The translations under genes and the position numbers were made by a program. This document shows positions 21,518 through 32,490 of a DNA stretch of 64,000 bases, one piece after another. Source of the DNA: Zopfochytrium polystomum (taxonomy: Eukaryota; Chytridiomycota; Chytridiomycetes; Chytridiales; Chytridiaceae); the NCBI GenBank assembly GCA_025765615.1, contig JAIVFJ010000014.1, positions 310,001 to 374,000 on the forward strand, read 5' to 3'. The first letter of the stretch is position 1, and every line of letters starts with the position of its first letter. Below the pieces are notes generated by a model. That model had not been told where the DNA came from and searched no databases. It was given only the letters and a program-made list of their open reading frames with translations.

Positions 21518-23911
21518 ATGCAGCGCACCAAGCTGGCCTCTGCGGGCCAGGAGTCTCTGAGCAGGTCCTCGTCTGTCGACGACGCGGTTTCCGCTCCCAG
21601 TTCCATGTCGTCCTCTGTTGCCTCATTGGGAGAAGTCAGGACAACTCGCCAGAACGGCTCTACTGGGGAAGCTCAGCAAATTCAGTTTGCTGAAAAGAGA
21701 ACGAAGCTGTTGAAATTGATCGAGCATAGTAAGAGCGTTCTGGATGATTTGCGTCGCACTCCAGATTACCCGAAGTACCTACGCTACCCCCACCCCGTCA
21801 GCAACAGCAATGGCCACTCATTCCACTCCCGCCAAGGGGAGTTTTCGGTTCTTCGCCTTGATCTTCTTCCGGTTCAGAAATCCGCCAGTTCACCAGCACC
21901 AGTGGCTGTCAATGGGGTGGAACCTAACGAAGACTCGTACATCTCCCAGCTTCTGATGTCGAAAGTTCACGATGCCCAAACACATTTGGATCGCTTATTC
22001 GGTCGACTCTCGGACATTCGCTCCCGGGTGCTTGTCACCGGCGATCTCAACGCTGGAAAGTCTACTTTTGTGAACGCAATGTTACGGAGAGAAATCGTTC
22101 CTGACGATCAGCAGCCATGCACAGCTCTCTTCTGCGAGGTCATTGATGCCGAGCAAAATGATGGCGTTGAAGAAGTTCATGGAATCAAAGAGGATGTTGT
22201 TTATGATCGTTTGGATCCAACAACCTTCACTCGCCTGGATCTTTCAACTCTTCGGGATGTCGTGGAGGAGAACGTTGAGGGATACGAGTTGCTCAAAGTA
22301 TATTGCCGGGACAAGAGACCGAAGAAGGATTCACTTCTGCACAATGGGATCGTTGATATTTCCCTGATTGATTCTCCCGGCTTAAATATCGATTCTATGA
22401 AGACTACTGCCCTTTTCGCTCAGCAAGAGGAGATTGATGTTATTGTATTTGTTGTGAACGCCGAAAATCACTTCACCCTCTCGGTCTGTATTCGTCGTGT
22501 ACATTTCGTGCCGCTAACAACACCATTCAGGGTCGGCAATTCCTTCAAACTGCTGGCAAGGAGAAAGCATACATTTTTATTGTCGTCAACCGCTTCGATC
22601 AAATCAGAAAGAAAGATCGGTGCAAGCGGGATATCCTGCAACAAATTCAAGAAATATCCCCGTTGACGTACGAAGATGCCGGTCATCTTGTCCATTTTGT
22701 TGCGGCCAAGCATACTTTACAGGACAATCCCGATCCTGTGAGCATCGCGGACTTCACGAATCTGGAACAAAACCTTCGCTCGTTTATTTTAGAAAAGCGT
22801 TCACGCTCGAAGTTGGCGCCGGCGAAGATCTACTTGAAGAACCTTCTTTCAGACGTTACTTCACTCTGCTACTTCAATCACGATACGGCCGAGGCCCAGT
22901 CTCGAGCTATTGCGGAAAAGCTAATTGAAGACGCCCCGTCATTTGAGCGCATGCTCCGAATCAAGGAGCAATTTTTGGACAACATCGATCGTATCATTGA
23001 TGAGACAGGCGACCGAGCACAAACTTTCTCCCAGAAGGGCCTTCAAGATTTCGCAGATAATATCGACGCATGTGGTGTTGACATTGAGTGGCGAGGGATT
23101 TTAGGCATTTGGCAGTATGCTCGTGACCTTAGGAACTCCATCTACAGGATGGCGGCAATTAGGCTTCGGAAATGCGAGGAGTACGCTCGACAGTGTGCCT
23201 TGACTTGCGTCAAAAGCATTGAAGAACTTGCAGCCTCATGCATGGAGAAACCACCAAAAATTGATCTCGAAGTGGTTTCTTCAGTCTTCGAGGATGGCAG
23301 TCAGGAAGCGGGTCGAGCAGCTGCTGCAACGATGTTTATTCCTTTGGAGCTGAACGACTTCTTCGCATTTACCGACAAGGTGGCCGTGGCAAAAGAGTAC
23401 GTTCCTGGTTTGGCCATGATTGTCGGTGGCCTTATGGGTTACCAGGCCGTCCTTCGGACCTTCACTCGAGGAGGAATCGGGCTTCTGAGAGGCAAAGTTG
23501 GATTTGCGGGCCTTGCAACTGCCGGTTAGAGAGCTGCTCCCACCTTTCCGTAGCTTGAACAGCTAATTTTTTTTTTTCTGTCCTGCAGGCATTGGTTTGT
23601 TTTTGTACACCCTCTCGGACATGAAGTCTGTGATTGATCGCCAAGTTATCGGCAAAATGAAATCACATTTGCTGAAGGCGGGCCTGGTAGAAGGCAACGT
23701 GGAGCGGATCTCGCGGGGTACTCGCCGTGTTCTTCGGCTGGCGATTTGGGAATTCCAGAGTCAATTTCAACGCATTCTGAAAGAATCGGAAGCAAATCGC
23801 AGAGAGCAGACGGAACTTCGAACTCGCGCAGAAATCACCAAGGACGCTTATAAGGCACTTGCGGCGCGGTCGAATACCCTTAGTCGGATGGTTGAAGAGA
23901 TTGATCTCTAG
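21518..23911 (+). CDS. FZO1: Mitofusin Fzo1, outer-membrane dynamin-like GTPase
   Basis: Three exons (21518-22483, 22531-23524, 23589-23911) give 760 aa. The N-terminus is Ser-rich. GTPase motifs: G1 GDLNAGKST (about 174-182), G2 QPCTALFCEV, G3 DSPGLN (about 284), G4 NRFD (about 341). A helical middle domain follows (FSQKGLQDFADNIDAC). Then comes a hydrophobic hairpin at about 612-665 (YVPGLAMIVGGLMGYQAVL, GLATAGIGLFLYTL), interrupted by intron 2, and a final coiled coil (EANRREQTELRTRAEITKDA). Fzo1 tethers and fuses mitochondrial outer membranes (family knowledge). Both introns are GT-AG and keep the frame (GRQFLQTAGKEKAYIF after intron 1). Confidence 0.95.
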
Positions 23912-24270
23912 CTTTCTATTCCCTTTTCTTTGGGTTAAGGTTCGGCAACGAAACCTTTGAGGTTTGGGGGACTAAATAGTCAAAAAATACTGTATTTGTG
24001 GACAGCGTCACGCGCACGCGATGGCCGCCTTGAGGGACTCTCCTAATTGAACCAAATCCGCCCACTAATCCCCCAGAGAAGCTCTCGCTATTTGGCCACA
24101 GGTGGAGAGGTTTCTCTTGAAGAATAGAGGGGGTGGTGCCAAGGATTATGAAAAATAAGGCAGAATGGAGGCGGAATTGTCGGTAGGTATGACCACTTGG
24201 TGGTGTTGCTTCCCGGCCGGCTTGGTCTTACTCCAGACACCTCTAGAGGTGGCGTCGGCTGGGCCACGGC
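23912..24270. other. Intergenic between FZO1 and the TSNAXIP1-like gene
   Basis: About 360 bp. Overlapping short ORFs on both strands show no motif. This is presumably the FZO1 3' UTR and the promoter of the next gene. Confidence 0.45.
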
Positions 24271-26117
24271 GTGTCCGAACTCACGGCGTACCAAAATGGG
24301 GCTACACTTGTGGCGAAGCGAAAGACGAAAAAGCAACACTCTCCCGTTCACCACCCACACGACCACCATACCACTGACGCCAGCACTGGTCACTCGAGCG
24401 GTGATCCCATCTTTTTGCAGGGCCTAATGGATAGGATTGGCCGGGAGCAAAAGAGAGACATTAGCGCTATTTGGTCGGGACACCTTAACCACGACACATT
24501 GAATCAAAAGCTAGTTATTGCGCAACCTGTAATAACAGCCGTGAGACGAGCCGGGAGGGAGAAGAGCTCGGCGGAGGTTCTGGCTGCTGGACGCGACAAG
24601 ACTGACCGAAATGCGTCCCACAAGGGCGGTCCTGAGAAGCCCGGAACGCACCAGCTGGCGGTTCAGGAGGTTTCCCACGTGACGGCGCCCCCTAACATGC
24701 ATGACCTCTTGGAGCAATTCGACTCGATTAAGCTGTCGGGAAAGGAAATGGGCAGCGCAGAGACGCACGCCGTTGAGTTTCTTCATCAAGAGACCGAGAC
24801 GGCGAGCCGAAAAACGAGAACTGACGCGACTAGAGTCGATCGTCAGTTTCTGCCCGTGTACCAGCTCAGCGTAACGAAGACTGACCAATATGGCACACTT
24901 AAGGCCGTAGACCACCATATTGTAGAGTCTGAATGGACTCATCGGTCGCTGGCCCAGTCGCAACAGGAGCGCTTGCTTCAACTGCAAACCTTTATAAAAG
25001 AAGTACGCCACAGTCAATTCGCCAACACCTAATACACATTTACTACAGGAGCTTCTGAGGGCAGAATGTCCGCCAACAGGTCCTGACTTTCGCAGACTGG
25101 AGGTCTACAGAATGGCATTTGATAAACTCATCTCGGAGTTTAAAGTGTTTGGACCCGTCTTTGCCGAAATCAAAGTGGGTAAGTTTGTGCTCTGATTGGA
25201 AATTGATGTGTTCCTAGCACGAATACGATTGCATTATCAATACCTACTTCACAAATCAAGAAGAACTGTCGTTTCTTCGTGCAAAAGTTCGAAAACTGCT
25301 TGCCCAAAACGAGAATCGCCTTCTTCTTAAATACGAGCGAAAAAGGACCCTCGAACTGGAGCGACAGCTGGAAAGCTTGGTGCTCGAAAATGAAGAGTTG
25401 GTTGTTTTACTTTGCAGTGGTGAGCTACTTAGCAAATCAACAAAAAATCGTTCTTTATCATCTAAGGTTAAAGGCTGAGCTCAAGAGGAAACTGGTACTG
25501 TACGCCAGCTATCTGCCACCATCTGTACTCTACGATAAGAAAAAGGAGGACCCATGTGAGCATGAACTTGTGCTTACAGATTGCGTGCTTACTCAACTAA
25601 ACCAACAACTAAGTGCTGGCTGACATTTCGTCGTCCATTCGAACGTACCCCGCTGGCGAGGATCCCATAACCGTATATGAACATCAAATCAAAGCTTTGT
25701 CCACCGAGGTTGGCCTATCACCCTTCCCTCTCTCTCGCGTTCTCTCTCCCTCTCGAAATGACTCACACATCAAGAGTTCAGACTGCGATGCAATCAGATG
25801 AAATTTCAAGGCTTCGCAAATCACAACAGGAGGAATTTGTGCCAAAACCTGAAAAGGACCGTGTCGAAGCCGAACTGATAGAGTCTGAGGTTCGAAGTAA
25901 ACCGACAGAGTTTTCGACAAAATGCTAAATTCTGGAACTTCTGCAGGCCAAGTACGAGAAACTTCGAGTGCTTAGTGAAGAGCAGGAGCTGGAACTCAAA
26001 TCTAAGCAAGCCTTGGTCACTAAGCTGGAAGCGGCACTGCGGGAACGCGAGGAACAGTACCATTTCTTAATCGCTGAATACACGGGTCTTCAAGAGAATG
26101 TGAATAAAATAAAATAA
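24271..26117 (+). CDS. TSNAXIP1-type coiled-coil protein
   Basis: Exon 1 (24271-25002) starts MSELTAYQNGATLVAKRK and ends TFIKE. Exon 2 (25049-25174) gives GPDFRRLEVYRMAFDKLISE and FKVFGPVFAEIK. Exon 3 (from 25218) gives HEYDCIINTYFTNQEELSFL, then a long coiled coil (RKRTLELERQLESLVLENEE). Further short exons lead to EKLRVLSEEQELELKSKQAL and a stop at 26117. The pattern of F-x-x-Y-K/x-P-x-L/F-x-x-I-K-x-E-Y and the following helix match the N-terminal domain of translin-associated factor X-interacting protein 1. That family is largely found in organisms with cilia or flagella (established, function poorly known). Exons after about 25420 are less certain because several small introns fall in the coiled coil. 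Confidence 0.75.
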
Positions 26118-26348
26118 TGGGAAAGGGCGCAAACGTATTACTGGCCCCCCCGTACGTTGAAAGGCTTGCTCAGATAACCGATTCTTCAAATTTATATTGA
26201 GAAGGCTCCCTCGAGAGAAAAAGGAATCTTTCATACATATCAGGTGCAAGTGCAAGTTTGTTTTCTTTATGCTTATCCCTTCTTAAATTTTGCTCATCTA
26301 ATTATGACTACTTTGGGATTCGTTGCTCAGTCCCATCGGTGTATCTCT
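26118..26348. other. Intergenic
   Basis: AT-rich spacer downstream of the TSNAXIP1-like gene. No gene seen. Confidence 0.4.
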
Positions 26349-26850
26349 CTAACCAACAGGGAACTGCTGCCTGGAAACAAGGAGGAACTGGAAGGAACGT
26401 TGAGGCACCAGCGCGAAGTTCTGCTGGACTGGAAGAGGGCCTTGCGCCCCACCACTTTTGGTACTCTGCAATGGAGTTTGGGGACCACGCTGCGAACCGG
26501 CCTTTGGCAAGTTTGACACTGGAAGAACAATGCCAGCATTCGCAGCGGTTTGGGACGACACCGGCGAGCCATTCGCTGCCGACAGTGGGGCAGCCGGCTG
26601 AAAAAATGGTTCTTCGGAAGTGCTCGACGAAAGGTGAACACCATGATGTTGGAGGTGCTGTTGTGGGCTTATAGCAGCCTGGAACTTCACGCTGGTTTCC
26701 CCACTCTGTGAGGAGGACGGGGCTCTTGGAACTCTGTCCTCAGACCATGGGCCTTGCTGGGAACGCTGCTCTTCCAACTGATCTTGCAGCTTTCTTTGAA
26801 TTCGGACATGACTCCGTTCAGAAGAAAGTTAACAAAACGTTTCCGCCAGT
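26349..26850 (-). CDS. Possible 3' exon of a Gln/Ser/Pro-rich protein
   Basis: One long minus-strand frame reads SERSHVRIQRKLQDQLEEQR, then RVPRAPSSSQSGETSVKFQA and other Ser/Gln/Pro-rich sequence, and stops at 26349. The first part looks like a coiled coil. A stop lies just upstream in the same frame (about 26835), so an intron boundary would be needed there. A pyrimidine-rich stretch ending TTCTTGGTAG (about 26890-26915) is a good acceptor for an exon nearby. No family is recognised and the 5' part was not found. Confidence 0.35.
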
Positions 26851-26984
26851 AATTTCTCGTACATCCACATTCAGAGAGAGAGTGAGGACCTACCAAGAAA
26901 AGAAAAAAAAGAAAAAAAGGAAGAAAACATTCCCAAGTGTCGGTACTTGACACAATGTAAATAACAGGTGCCCCCAAAAGTGAA

Positions 26985-27250
26985 CAAGCTTGTTCAGAAT
27001 TGAGAGGGCTTTCTTATTGTACTACTTTGGTCTCAATCTATGCAGTACTGAAGCAGCTGCAATCAAAAAACAGCCAGTGGCAGCAGCACAGTAGTCGTTC
27101 AAAACACAACCAAAGTGGTCGAAACTCTGCGGCAGTGAAGGACAAAGGAAAATGGACCTCACTTTCTAAGTGACCGTATTTTTTTAAATTTTTTTTTCCA
27201 AAGTAAACGATCCTCTCAAAGTACATCATTTCTTAATTTTTGTTTACAGC
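26985..27250. repeat. Repeat fragment shared with 54630-54720
   Basis: The block GTTCAGAATTGAGAGGGCTTTCT at about 26995 recurs with one change at about 54637, followed in both by weakly similar sequence. The rest of this AT-rich stretch has no gene. It may be a remnant of a DNA transposon or other low-copy repeat. Confidence 0.35.
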
Positions 27251-27277
27251 TCAAAATTCGTTCCAAACAGTGGGATT

Positions 27278-27556
27278 TTACACTTGTTTCAGATGCTCCA
27301 AACTTTTGAAAAAAAGGAGGAAAAAAAAAAAAGAGGTCCCATCCAAAAACATGTTCCGCAAAGCACTTCCCGATACAAAAGCCAAGTCGGCACTGGCTGC
27401 ATATGGTGGAAGTTCTTTGGTTGCTGCTTGATGGACAATGTCAGCAGCACACCTCTCTAAATCAGATCCTTCTGGTCTGTCTAAGTTTGGGAATGAGTAA
27501 TATTTGCGTCTGTAGTAATGAGCTGGGAAATGATAGCCCTGAGCCATGCTTTCCAA
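27278..27556 (-). other. Unassigned open frame beside the copia insertion
   Basis: A 92-residue minus frame contains HFPAHYYRRKYYSFPNLDRP and DLERCAADIVHQAATKELPP, ordinary protein-like composition, but ends in a low-complexity Phe run from an A-rich tract. It lies within 80 bp of a copia LTR. It could be a host exon disrupted by the element, or chance. Confidence 0.25.
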
Positions 27557-27626
27557 GCTCTTGTTGGATGAGATACCAAATCGGTCGGCCCTCTTACAGC
27601 AGGATCAACAGAGAGTTGTCGCCTTC

Positions 27627-28023
27627 TGTTAGGTGGAACTGAATGGTTAGCTGCAAGAGGCGCAAGACGGACTGAACCTATTGTGACTGTCAGTTATCGT
27701 TCTCACGATGCCCATGGGAGAGCGAGCCACCACCAATGCAGACCTGGGCGCTGGCTTGCGCTGATGACAAATACTCCAAGTATTAAGTGGAACGGAAACC
27801 TGGTGTCAACAGTTTTTCTCCTCCTCTGCTCAAGCAGATAATATAGGAGAGGTTTTTACCCTGTGCCAGTATCTCTTGCCTAGCAACTATTACAGCGTGT
27901 ATATCATCATCATGTATCAATAATTCATAACAGAGTTTTTTCTCCTTTCTCTCCAAGTTGGGGAGAAGGACCACCCACAAACACACATCTCCACTTCACT
28001 CACTCCTTCCACTCACTCACTCA
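27627..28023 (+). repeat. Ty1/copia LTR, left copy
   Basis: An about 397-bp LTR beginning TGTTAGGTGGAACTGAATGG and ending near CACTCACTCACTCA. Close copies are at 30895-31290 (same strand) and 31811-32210 (opposite strand). Confidence 0.85.
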
Positions 28024-29453
28024 GAGTAAACTGTTTACACATCAGCATGCCAGCTATCTGGCTGCATCAACCACAAATTCTAGTCCGGAAAACACTCTCT
28101 ACCACCTCCAACAAACAGAATCAGCATAGCTCAATTTTTAGAAACCATTTCATTTGGGAGGCCAAAAATTTTCGACGCCATCCCCTGGCTGACCCCGTCA
28201 TTCAATCTGGGCTTGCTATAGTGCATTCAAAATCCCTGAATCTCCTCTTTCCAAAGAGCTATCTCGGAGCTCTCTACATTGTTTCACAGAATTTGATTGG
28301 CGTCCGAAGTCAAAAACGCTTCCTCAACTTTGAGGGACATTGTCGCAACAGGGAGAAACAATCAGAGGACGCCCTTGCATACCCGTATTTTCCTGCTTCT
28401 GCTCTTTCGATTGATATCTAACGCGCCCCGCTACAATGCCCACAGCAGGAGTTACAAGAGATTTTGATAAGGGGGTCCAAAAAGTCGAACTACCATACCT
28501 CCACCCACCATTTTTGTCCTTTCTTGTGTGACACGTCACCCCTGCTGGACACGAAATTGCTCTAAGTTCTATCTATTCTGTTCTCCAACACTCCCCAAGG
28601 GAAAACGCCACCAAAACTTTGATCCTTGGCCTGAAATTCAGCACACAGTCACTATTCAACAGTGCCAACCTGCTATTCTGATTTCAGAATTTTCCGCCCA
28701 CCAATCAGCTTGCAACAAGCATTGTGTGCAACTCACATCTTCTATTCTGGACCATTTCTCCATTAAGTAGAGCATCAAACAACTCCTAGAGTCACTATTT
28801 GTCACTGCCGCACTGTCGAGCAACTCCTCCAAATTTTTCCAGCTACTGGTTTTCTCCTGCAACAGGATCATCACTACACGCAACGCAATACCATTCTTCG
28901 GAATGCCACTATAACTTGCATAAGCATGTCTTTCCTGGCCTTGTCCGCAGTGACACTAAGCTTCAATCTCTTAATTCTGATTTCTTAACTTCTCTCTCTG
29001 AAGATTTTACGGATTTTCCTGAAACTGACAACTCTCCTTTTCAAGCCTGTCGAGCCACTCTTACCATCAATTATCCAACTCTCCTCTTGATGGTGCTCCC
29101 TCCACTCATACTCGCCAGCAACTGCGCCAGGCTTCTGGGGGGGGGGAAAGCCGCCATCATCATCAACAAACACCTCAGATCATGCTCCAACTCTTCCCCC
29201 AGATATGGAAGACAATGATGACAATGATGACTATGGTTGGAACCCTGACACATTTGCTGTCGTCCTGGGCGAAGATGAAGACGAACCTGAAGAGAGCCTA
29301 GCTCCAACGGCAGACCGCGTAGCAGCATCCATCAACACTGAACCGGAACCTGTTATTGAATCACCACTTCCACCATCTGTCATTGTCAACATCAAAGATG
29401 CACCAACTGGACTTTGCAAGCTACTTGCAAATTGAACAATCACTCGCCATCTC

Positions 29454-30268
29454 TTGCGACTCTACCTTGCATCAGCTAAACCAGAACCACGCTTCCCAAA
29501 AGAACCAATCCACCAATCACAACTCCCACCAGTGCCACGTTCCCACAAGGACTACAACGAAGAATGGACTGCATCTCAGCTTGAGGAACTTCACTCTCTC
29601 ATGGACGAGCACAAGGTCTGGGAATGGGCAGTTCTTCCTCCTGGCGAACGCGCAATGTTCTGCAAATGGGTTTATGCCTACAAGCTCAACCCTTTTGGCT
29701 GGCTGAAGCGATGGAAAGTCTGTCTTGTCACATGTGGAAACACTCAACGCGAAGGCATCAACTACACAGACACCTTTTCTCCTGTCGTCCAGTTCCAGGC
29801 TATCCGACTGCTCATTGCAATCAGCCTTGCTTTTAACCTCAAGTACCACAGCATGGATGTCAACACAGCCTACCTGTACGCTTTCCTCAAAGAAGTCATC
29901 TCATGCAACCACCAAAAGGCCACGAGCGATTCACTTCAGATGGAAAGAAACTATTCTGCAAACTCCTCAAGAGCCTTTATGGACTCCATCAATCTGGACG
30001 AAACTGGTTCCTGACCTTTGCAAGCTCATTGTCGAGCCTTGATATTGCATCAACTCCTATGTCTATCACCTTTATGCATGACAAAACATCATTCAAACTC
30101 AGCGAGAGCAACTCAAGCTGGTATCGATCCACACTCATGAAAATTCAATACCTCGCAACACAAACTCAACCAGATATCGCATTTGCAACAAATGTATTCT
30201 CCCAGTTCCAACTGAAGCCATGCCAGTGCCATTGCAATGCACTCCGCCACCTGCTTTGTTACCTCTGA
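29454..30268 (+). pseudogene. copia reverse transcriptase, broken
   Basis: Readable RT blocks: EEWTASQLEELHSLMDEHKV, MFCKWVYAYKLNPFGWLKRW, INYTDTFSPVVQFQAIRLLI, YHSMDVNTAYLYAFLKEVIS, then (frame +2) KLFCKLLKSLYGLHQSGRNW. The frame changes near 29900. The segment with the YVDD catalytic loop is missing: sequence jumps from MSITFMHDKTSFKLSESN to YRSTLMKIQYLATQTQPDIA. It therefore cannot be active. Confidence 0.88.
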
Positions 30269-30794
30269 GGCACCTGGGACTACAGATTATTCTACAGGCA
30301 AAGCCACAAGCCGCTTCGGCTCTTCACAATTGACACCCTTGAACCAGCTGCATACACTGATGCATCTTATGGGGGCGAACCTGGAGACTGCACATCACGC
30401 ACTGGATATGTCTTCTTCCTCATGGGCGCCGCTGTCTCTTGGAAAACAACATCGAGTTTCACTATCCTCCACGGAAGCAGAATACTACTCACTTTCTAAA
30501 GCCTTCCAAGAAGCACAATGGCTCTTAGCTGTATTATCAGAGTTGAAACTCCCCGCACAGCGGCCACCACCAATCCTCGAGGACAATCAATCTGCAATTG
30601 CACTAGTGCTCAACCCTCTCACACATGCTTGCACAAAACACATTGACATACATGCTCATTTCCTCCGACAAGGCATAGCCACTGGAGAGATCACTGTACG
30701 CTGTGTACCAACCAGCAACCAGATCACAGACATTCTCACACAACCACTCTCTACATCTCAGCACCAGCAACTGACCTCACTACTTGGCCTCTGA
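30237..30794 (+). pseudogene. copia RNase H domain
   Basis: An open frame with the copia RNase H signature VSLSSTEAEYYSLSKAFQEA, then LEDNQSAIALVLNPLTHACT, KHIDIHAHFLRQGI and QITDILTQPLS. It overlaps the previous frame with a shift and its first 60 codons are out of register with the domain. It ends about 100 bp before the right LTR, as expected for the pol end. Confidence 0.85.
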
Positions 30795-30894
30795 CCCCGC
30801 TCTGACCTTTCAAACACCCTTTCAGTCAAAGCCTCAAACGCTTACGCACGCTTTGCATAGCAGGTGCTACACCCATGGCCATTGTGCGGGGGGG

Positions 30895-31290
30895 TGTTAG
30901 GCGGAACTGAATGGTTAGCAGCAAGAGGCGCAAGACGGACCTGAAAATATTGTGACTGTCAGTTATCCTTCTCTCGATGCCCATGGGAGGGCGAGCCACA
31001 GCCAATGCAGACCTGGGCGCTGGCTTGCATTGATGACAAATACTCCAAGTATTAAGTGGAACAGAAACCTGGTGTCAACAGTTTTTCTCCTCCTCTGCTC
31101 AAGCAGATAATATAGGAGAGGTTTTTACCATGTGCCAGTCATGCTTGCCTAGCAACGATTACAGTGTGTATATCATCATCATGTATCAATAATTCATAAC
31201 AGAGTTTTTCTCTTTCTCTCCAAGTTGGGGAGAAGGACCACCCACAAACACACATCTCCACTTCATTCACTCCTTCCACTCACTCACTCA
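30895..31290 (+). repeat. Ty1/copia LTR, right copy
   Basis: About 396 bp from TGTTAGGCGGAACTGAATGG. It differs from the left LTR at a number of scattered positions and is preceded by the G-rich purine tract GCGGGGGGG, a likely polypurine tract. No clean target duplication flanks the pair. Confidence 0.85.
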
Positions 31291-31302
31291 GAGGAGACTA
31301 CA

Positions 31303-31384
31303 GTGAGAACAATAACTGACAGTCACAATAGGTTTGGGTCTGTCTTGTGCCTCTTGCTGCTAACCAGTCAGTTCCACCTAACAC
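31303..31384 (-). repeat. Inverted fragment of the copia LTR start
   Basis: GTGAGAACAATAACTGACAG through TTCCACCTAACA is the reverse complement of the first about 80 bp of the LTR at 27627. It ends at the LTR terminus. Confidence 0.8.
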
Positions 31385-31407
31385 CAGACGTCAAATTTTG
31401 AGGTAGA

Positions 31408-31570
31408 TGTGAGACTGTGCTCTCTAAATCTCCTCACCCTGGACTGAAGGTGGAAATAGAGCAATGGCCTAAATACCAATCCTATCTAATGAAAAGGGCA
31501 AAAGAAGGTGTCTAGGATCACCAGACAGGAAAATGTATTTGTAGTCTACTAAAGCCCATCATCAAACACA
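31408..31570 (+). repeat. TGTGAGACTGTGCTC repeat, fragment 1
   Basis: The terminus TGTGAGACTGTGCTCTCTAA and about 150 bp after it match, in reverse complement, the ends at 40925-41060 and 48034-48176. It is probably an LTR end of another family. Confidence 0.7.
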
Positions 31571-31810
31571 AAAGAAACTCTTCAAACACAAAAAGAGCAG
31601 CCATCACACATCTAAAAGGGAAACATCAGAAAAGTGTGACAAGGGCAGCACAATCACAAAAGAAAGTGCAAAATGCCTCTGATCCAAGACACAGAGAAAC
31701 TCAATGGCAAAGCCAAAGGGACCAAATCACGGTTGTCTGCCTGTACAAATAGTGTTCGTTGAGTGGGGAAGAGTTGCACTTCAAAATCAATGCAATCAAT
31801 GTGATCAATT
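31571..31810. other. Interval between LTR remnants
   Basis: A/C-rich sequence with no gene or motif recognised. It may be the remainder of the element that begins at 31408. Confidence 0.4.
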
Positions 31811-32210
31811 GTACTCTGAGTGAGTGAGTAGAAGGAGTGAGTGAAGTGGAGGTGTGTGTTTGTGTGTGATCCTTCTCCCCAACTTGGAGAGAAAGAGAAA
31901 AACTCTGTTATGAATTATTGATACATGATAATGATATACACTGTAATAGCTGCTAGGCAAGCGTGACTGGCACAGGGTAAAAACCTCTCCTATATTATCT
32001 GCTTAAGCAGACGAGGAGGAAAACTGTTGACACCAGGTTTCTGTTCCACTTAATACACAGAGTATTTGTCAACAGTGCAAGCCAGTGCGCAGGTCTGCAT
32101 TGGCAGTGGCTCGCTCTCCCGTGGGCATTGTGAGAACAATAACTGACAGTCACAATAGGTTTGGGTCTGTCTTGTGCCTCTTGCTGCTAACCAGTCAGTT
32201 CTGCCTAACA
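31811..32210 (-). repeat. Full-length copia LTR in inverted orientation (solo)
   Basis: The reverse complement reads TGTTAGGCAGAACTGACTGG to CACTCAGAGTACA, covering the whole LTR seen at 27627 and 30895. No internal sequence is attached on either side. Confidence 0.85.
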
Positions 32211-32490
32211 ACTAGAATGGATTCCTGGTGGCAAACAACCAGCAGATTATCTTACAAAATCATTACCAGCCGCTTTAGGCGCTTATCATCGAAATCATAT
32301 TGGTCTTTGTCATGTGCCTTAAGTTTCTGTTCCCTTGCTTTATTTGTATTGCATGCTCTTTCTCATTTCTCTTTCTTGTCCTTCTTCTCTTGTATTGGAC
32401 CAATTCCAAAAATCAACGCATTTCACAAAATGCTTCAGACACATTTGTTGTTGCAAATGTCATCAGTTTTCTGTCTTATCCCCTTCCATG

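Larger units (their letters stand above)
28024..30894 (+). mobile_element. Decayed internal region of a Ty1/copia element
   Basis: Between the two LTRs lie broken gag/pol remains. Up to about 29200 only short degenerate frames are seen (no clear zinc knuckle or integrase core). From 29205 an acidic integrase-RT linker, a reverse transcriptase fragment and an RNase H follow in the copia order (integrase before RT). Confidence 0.8.
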
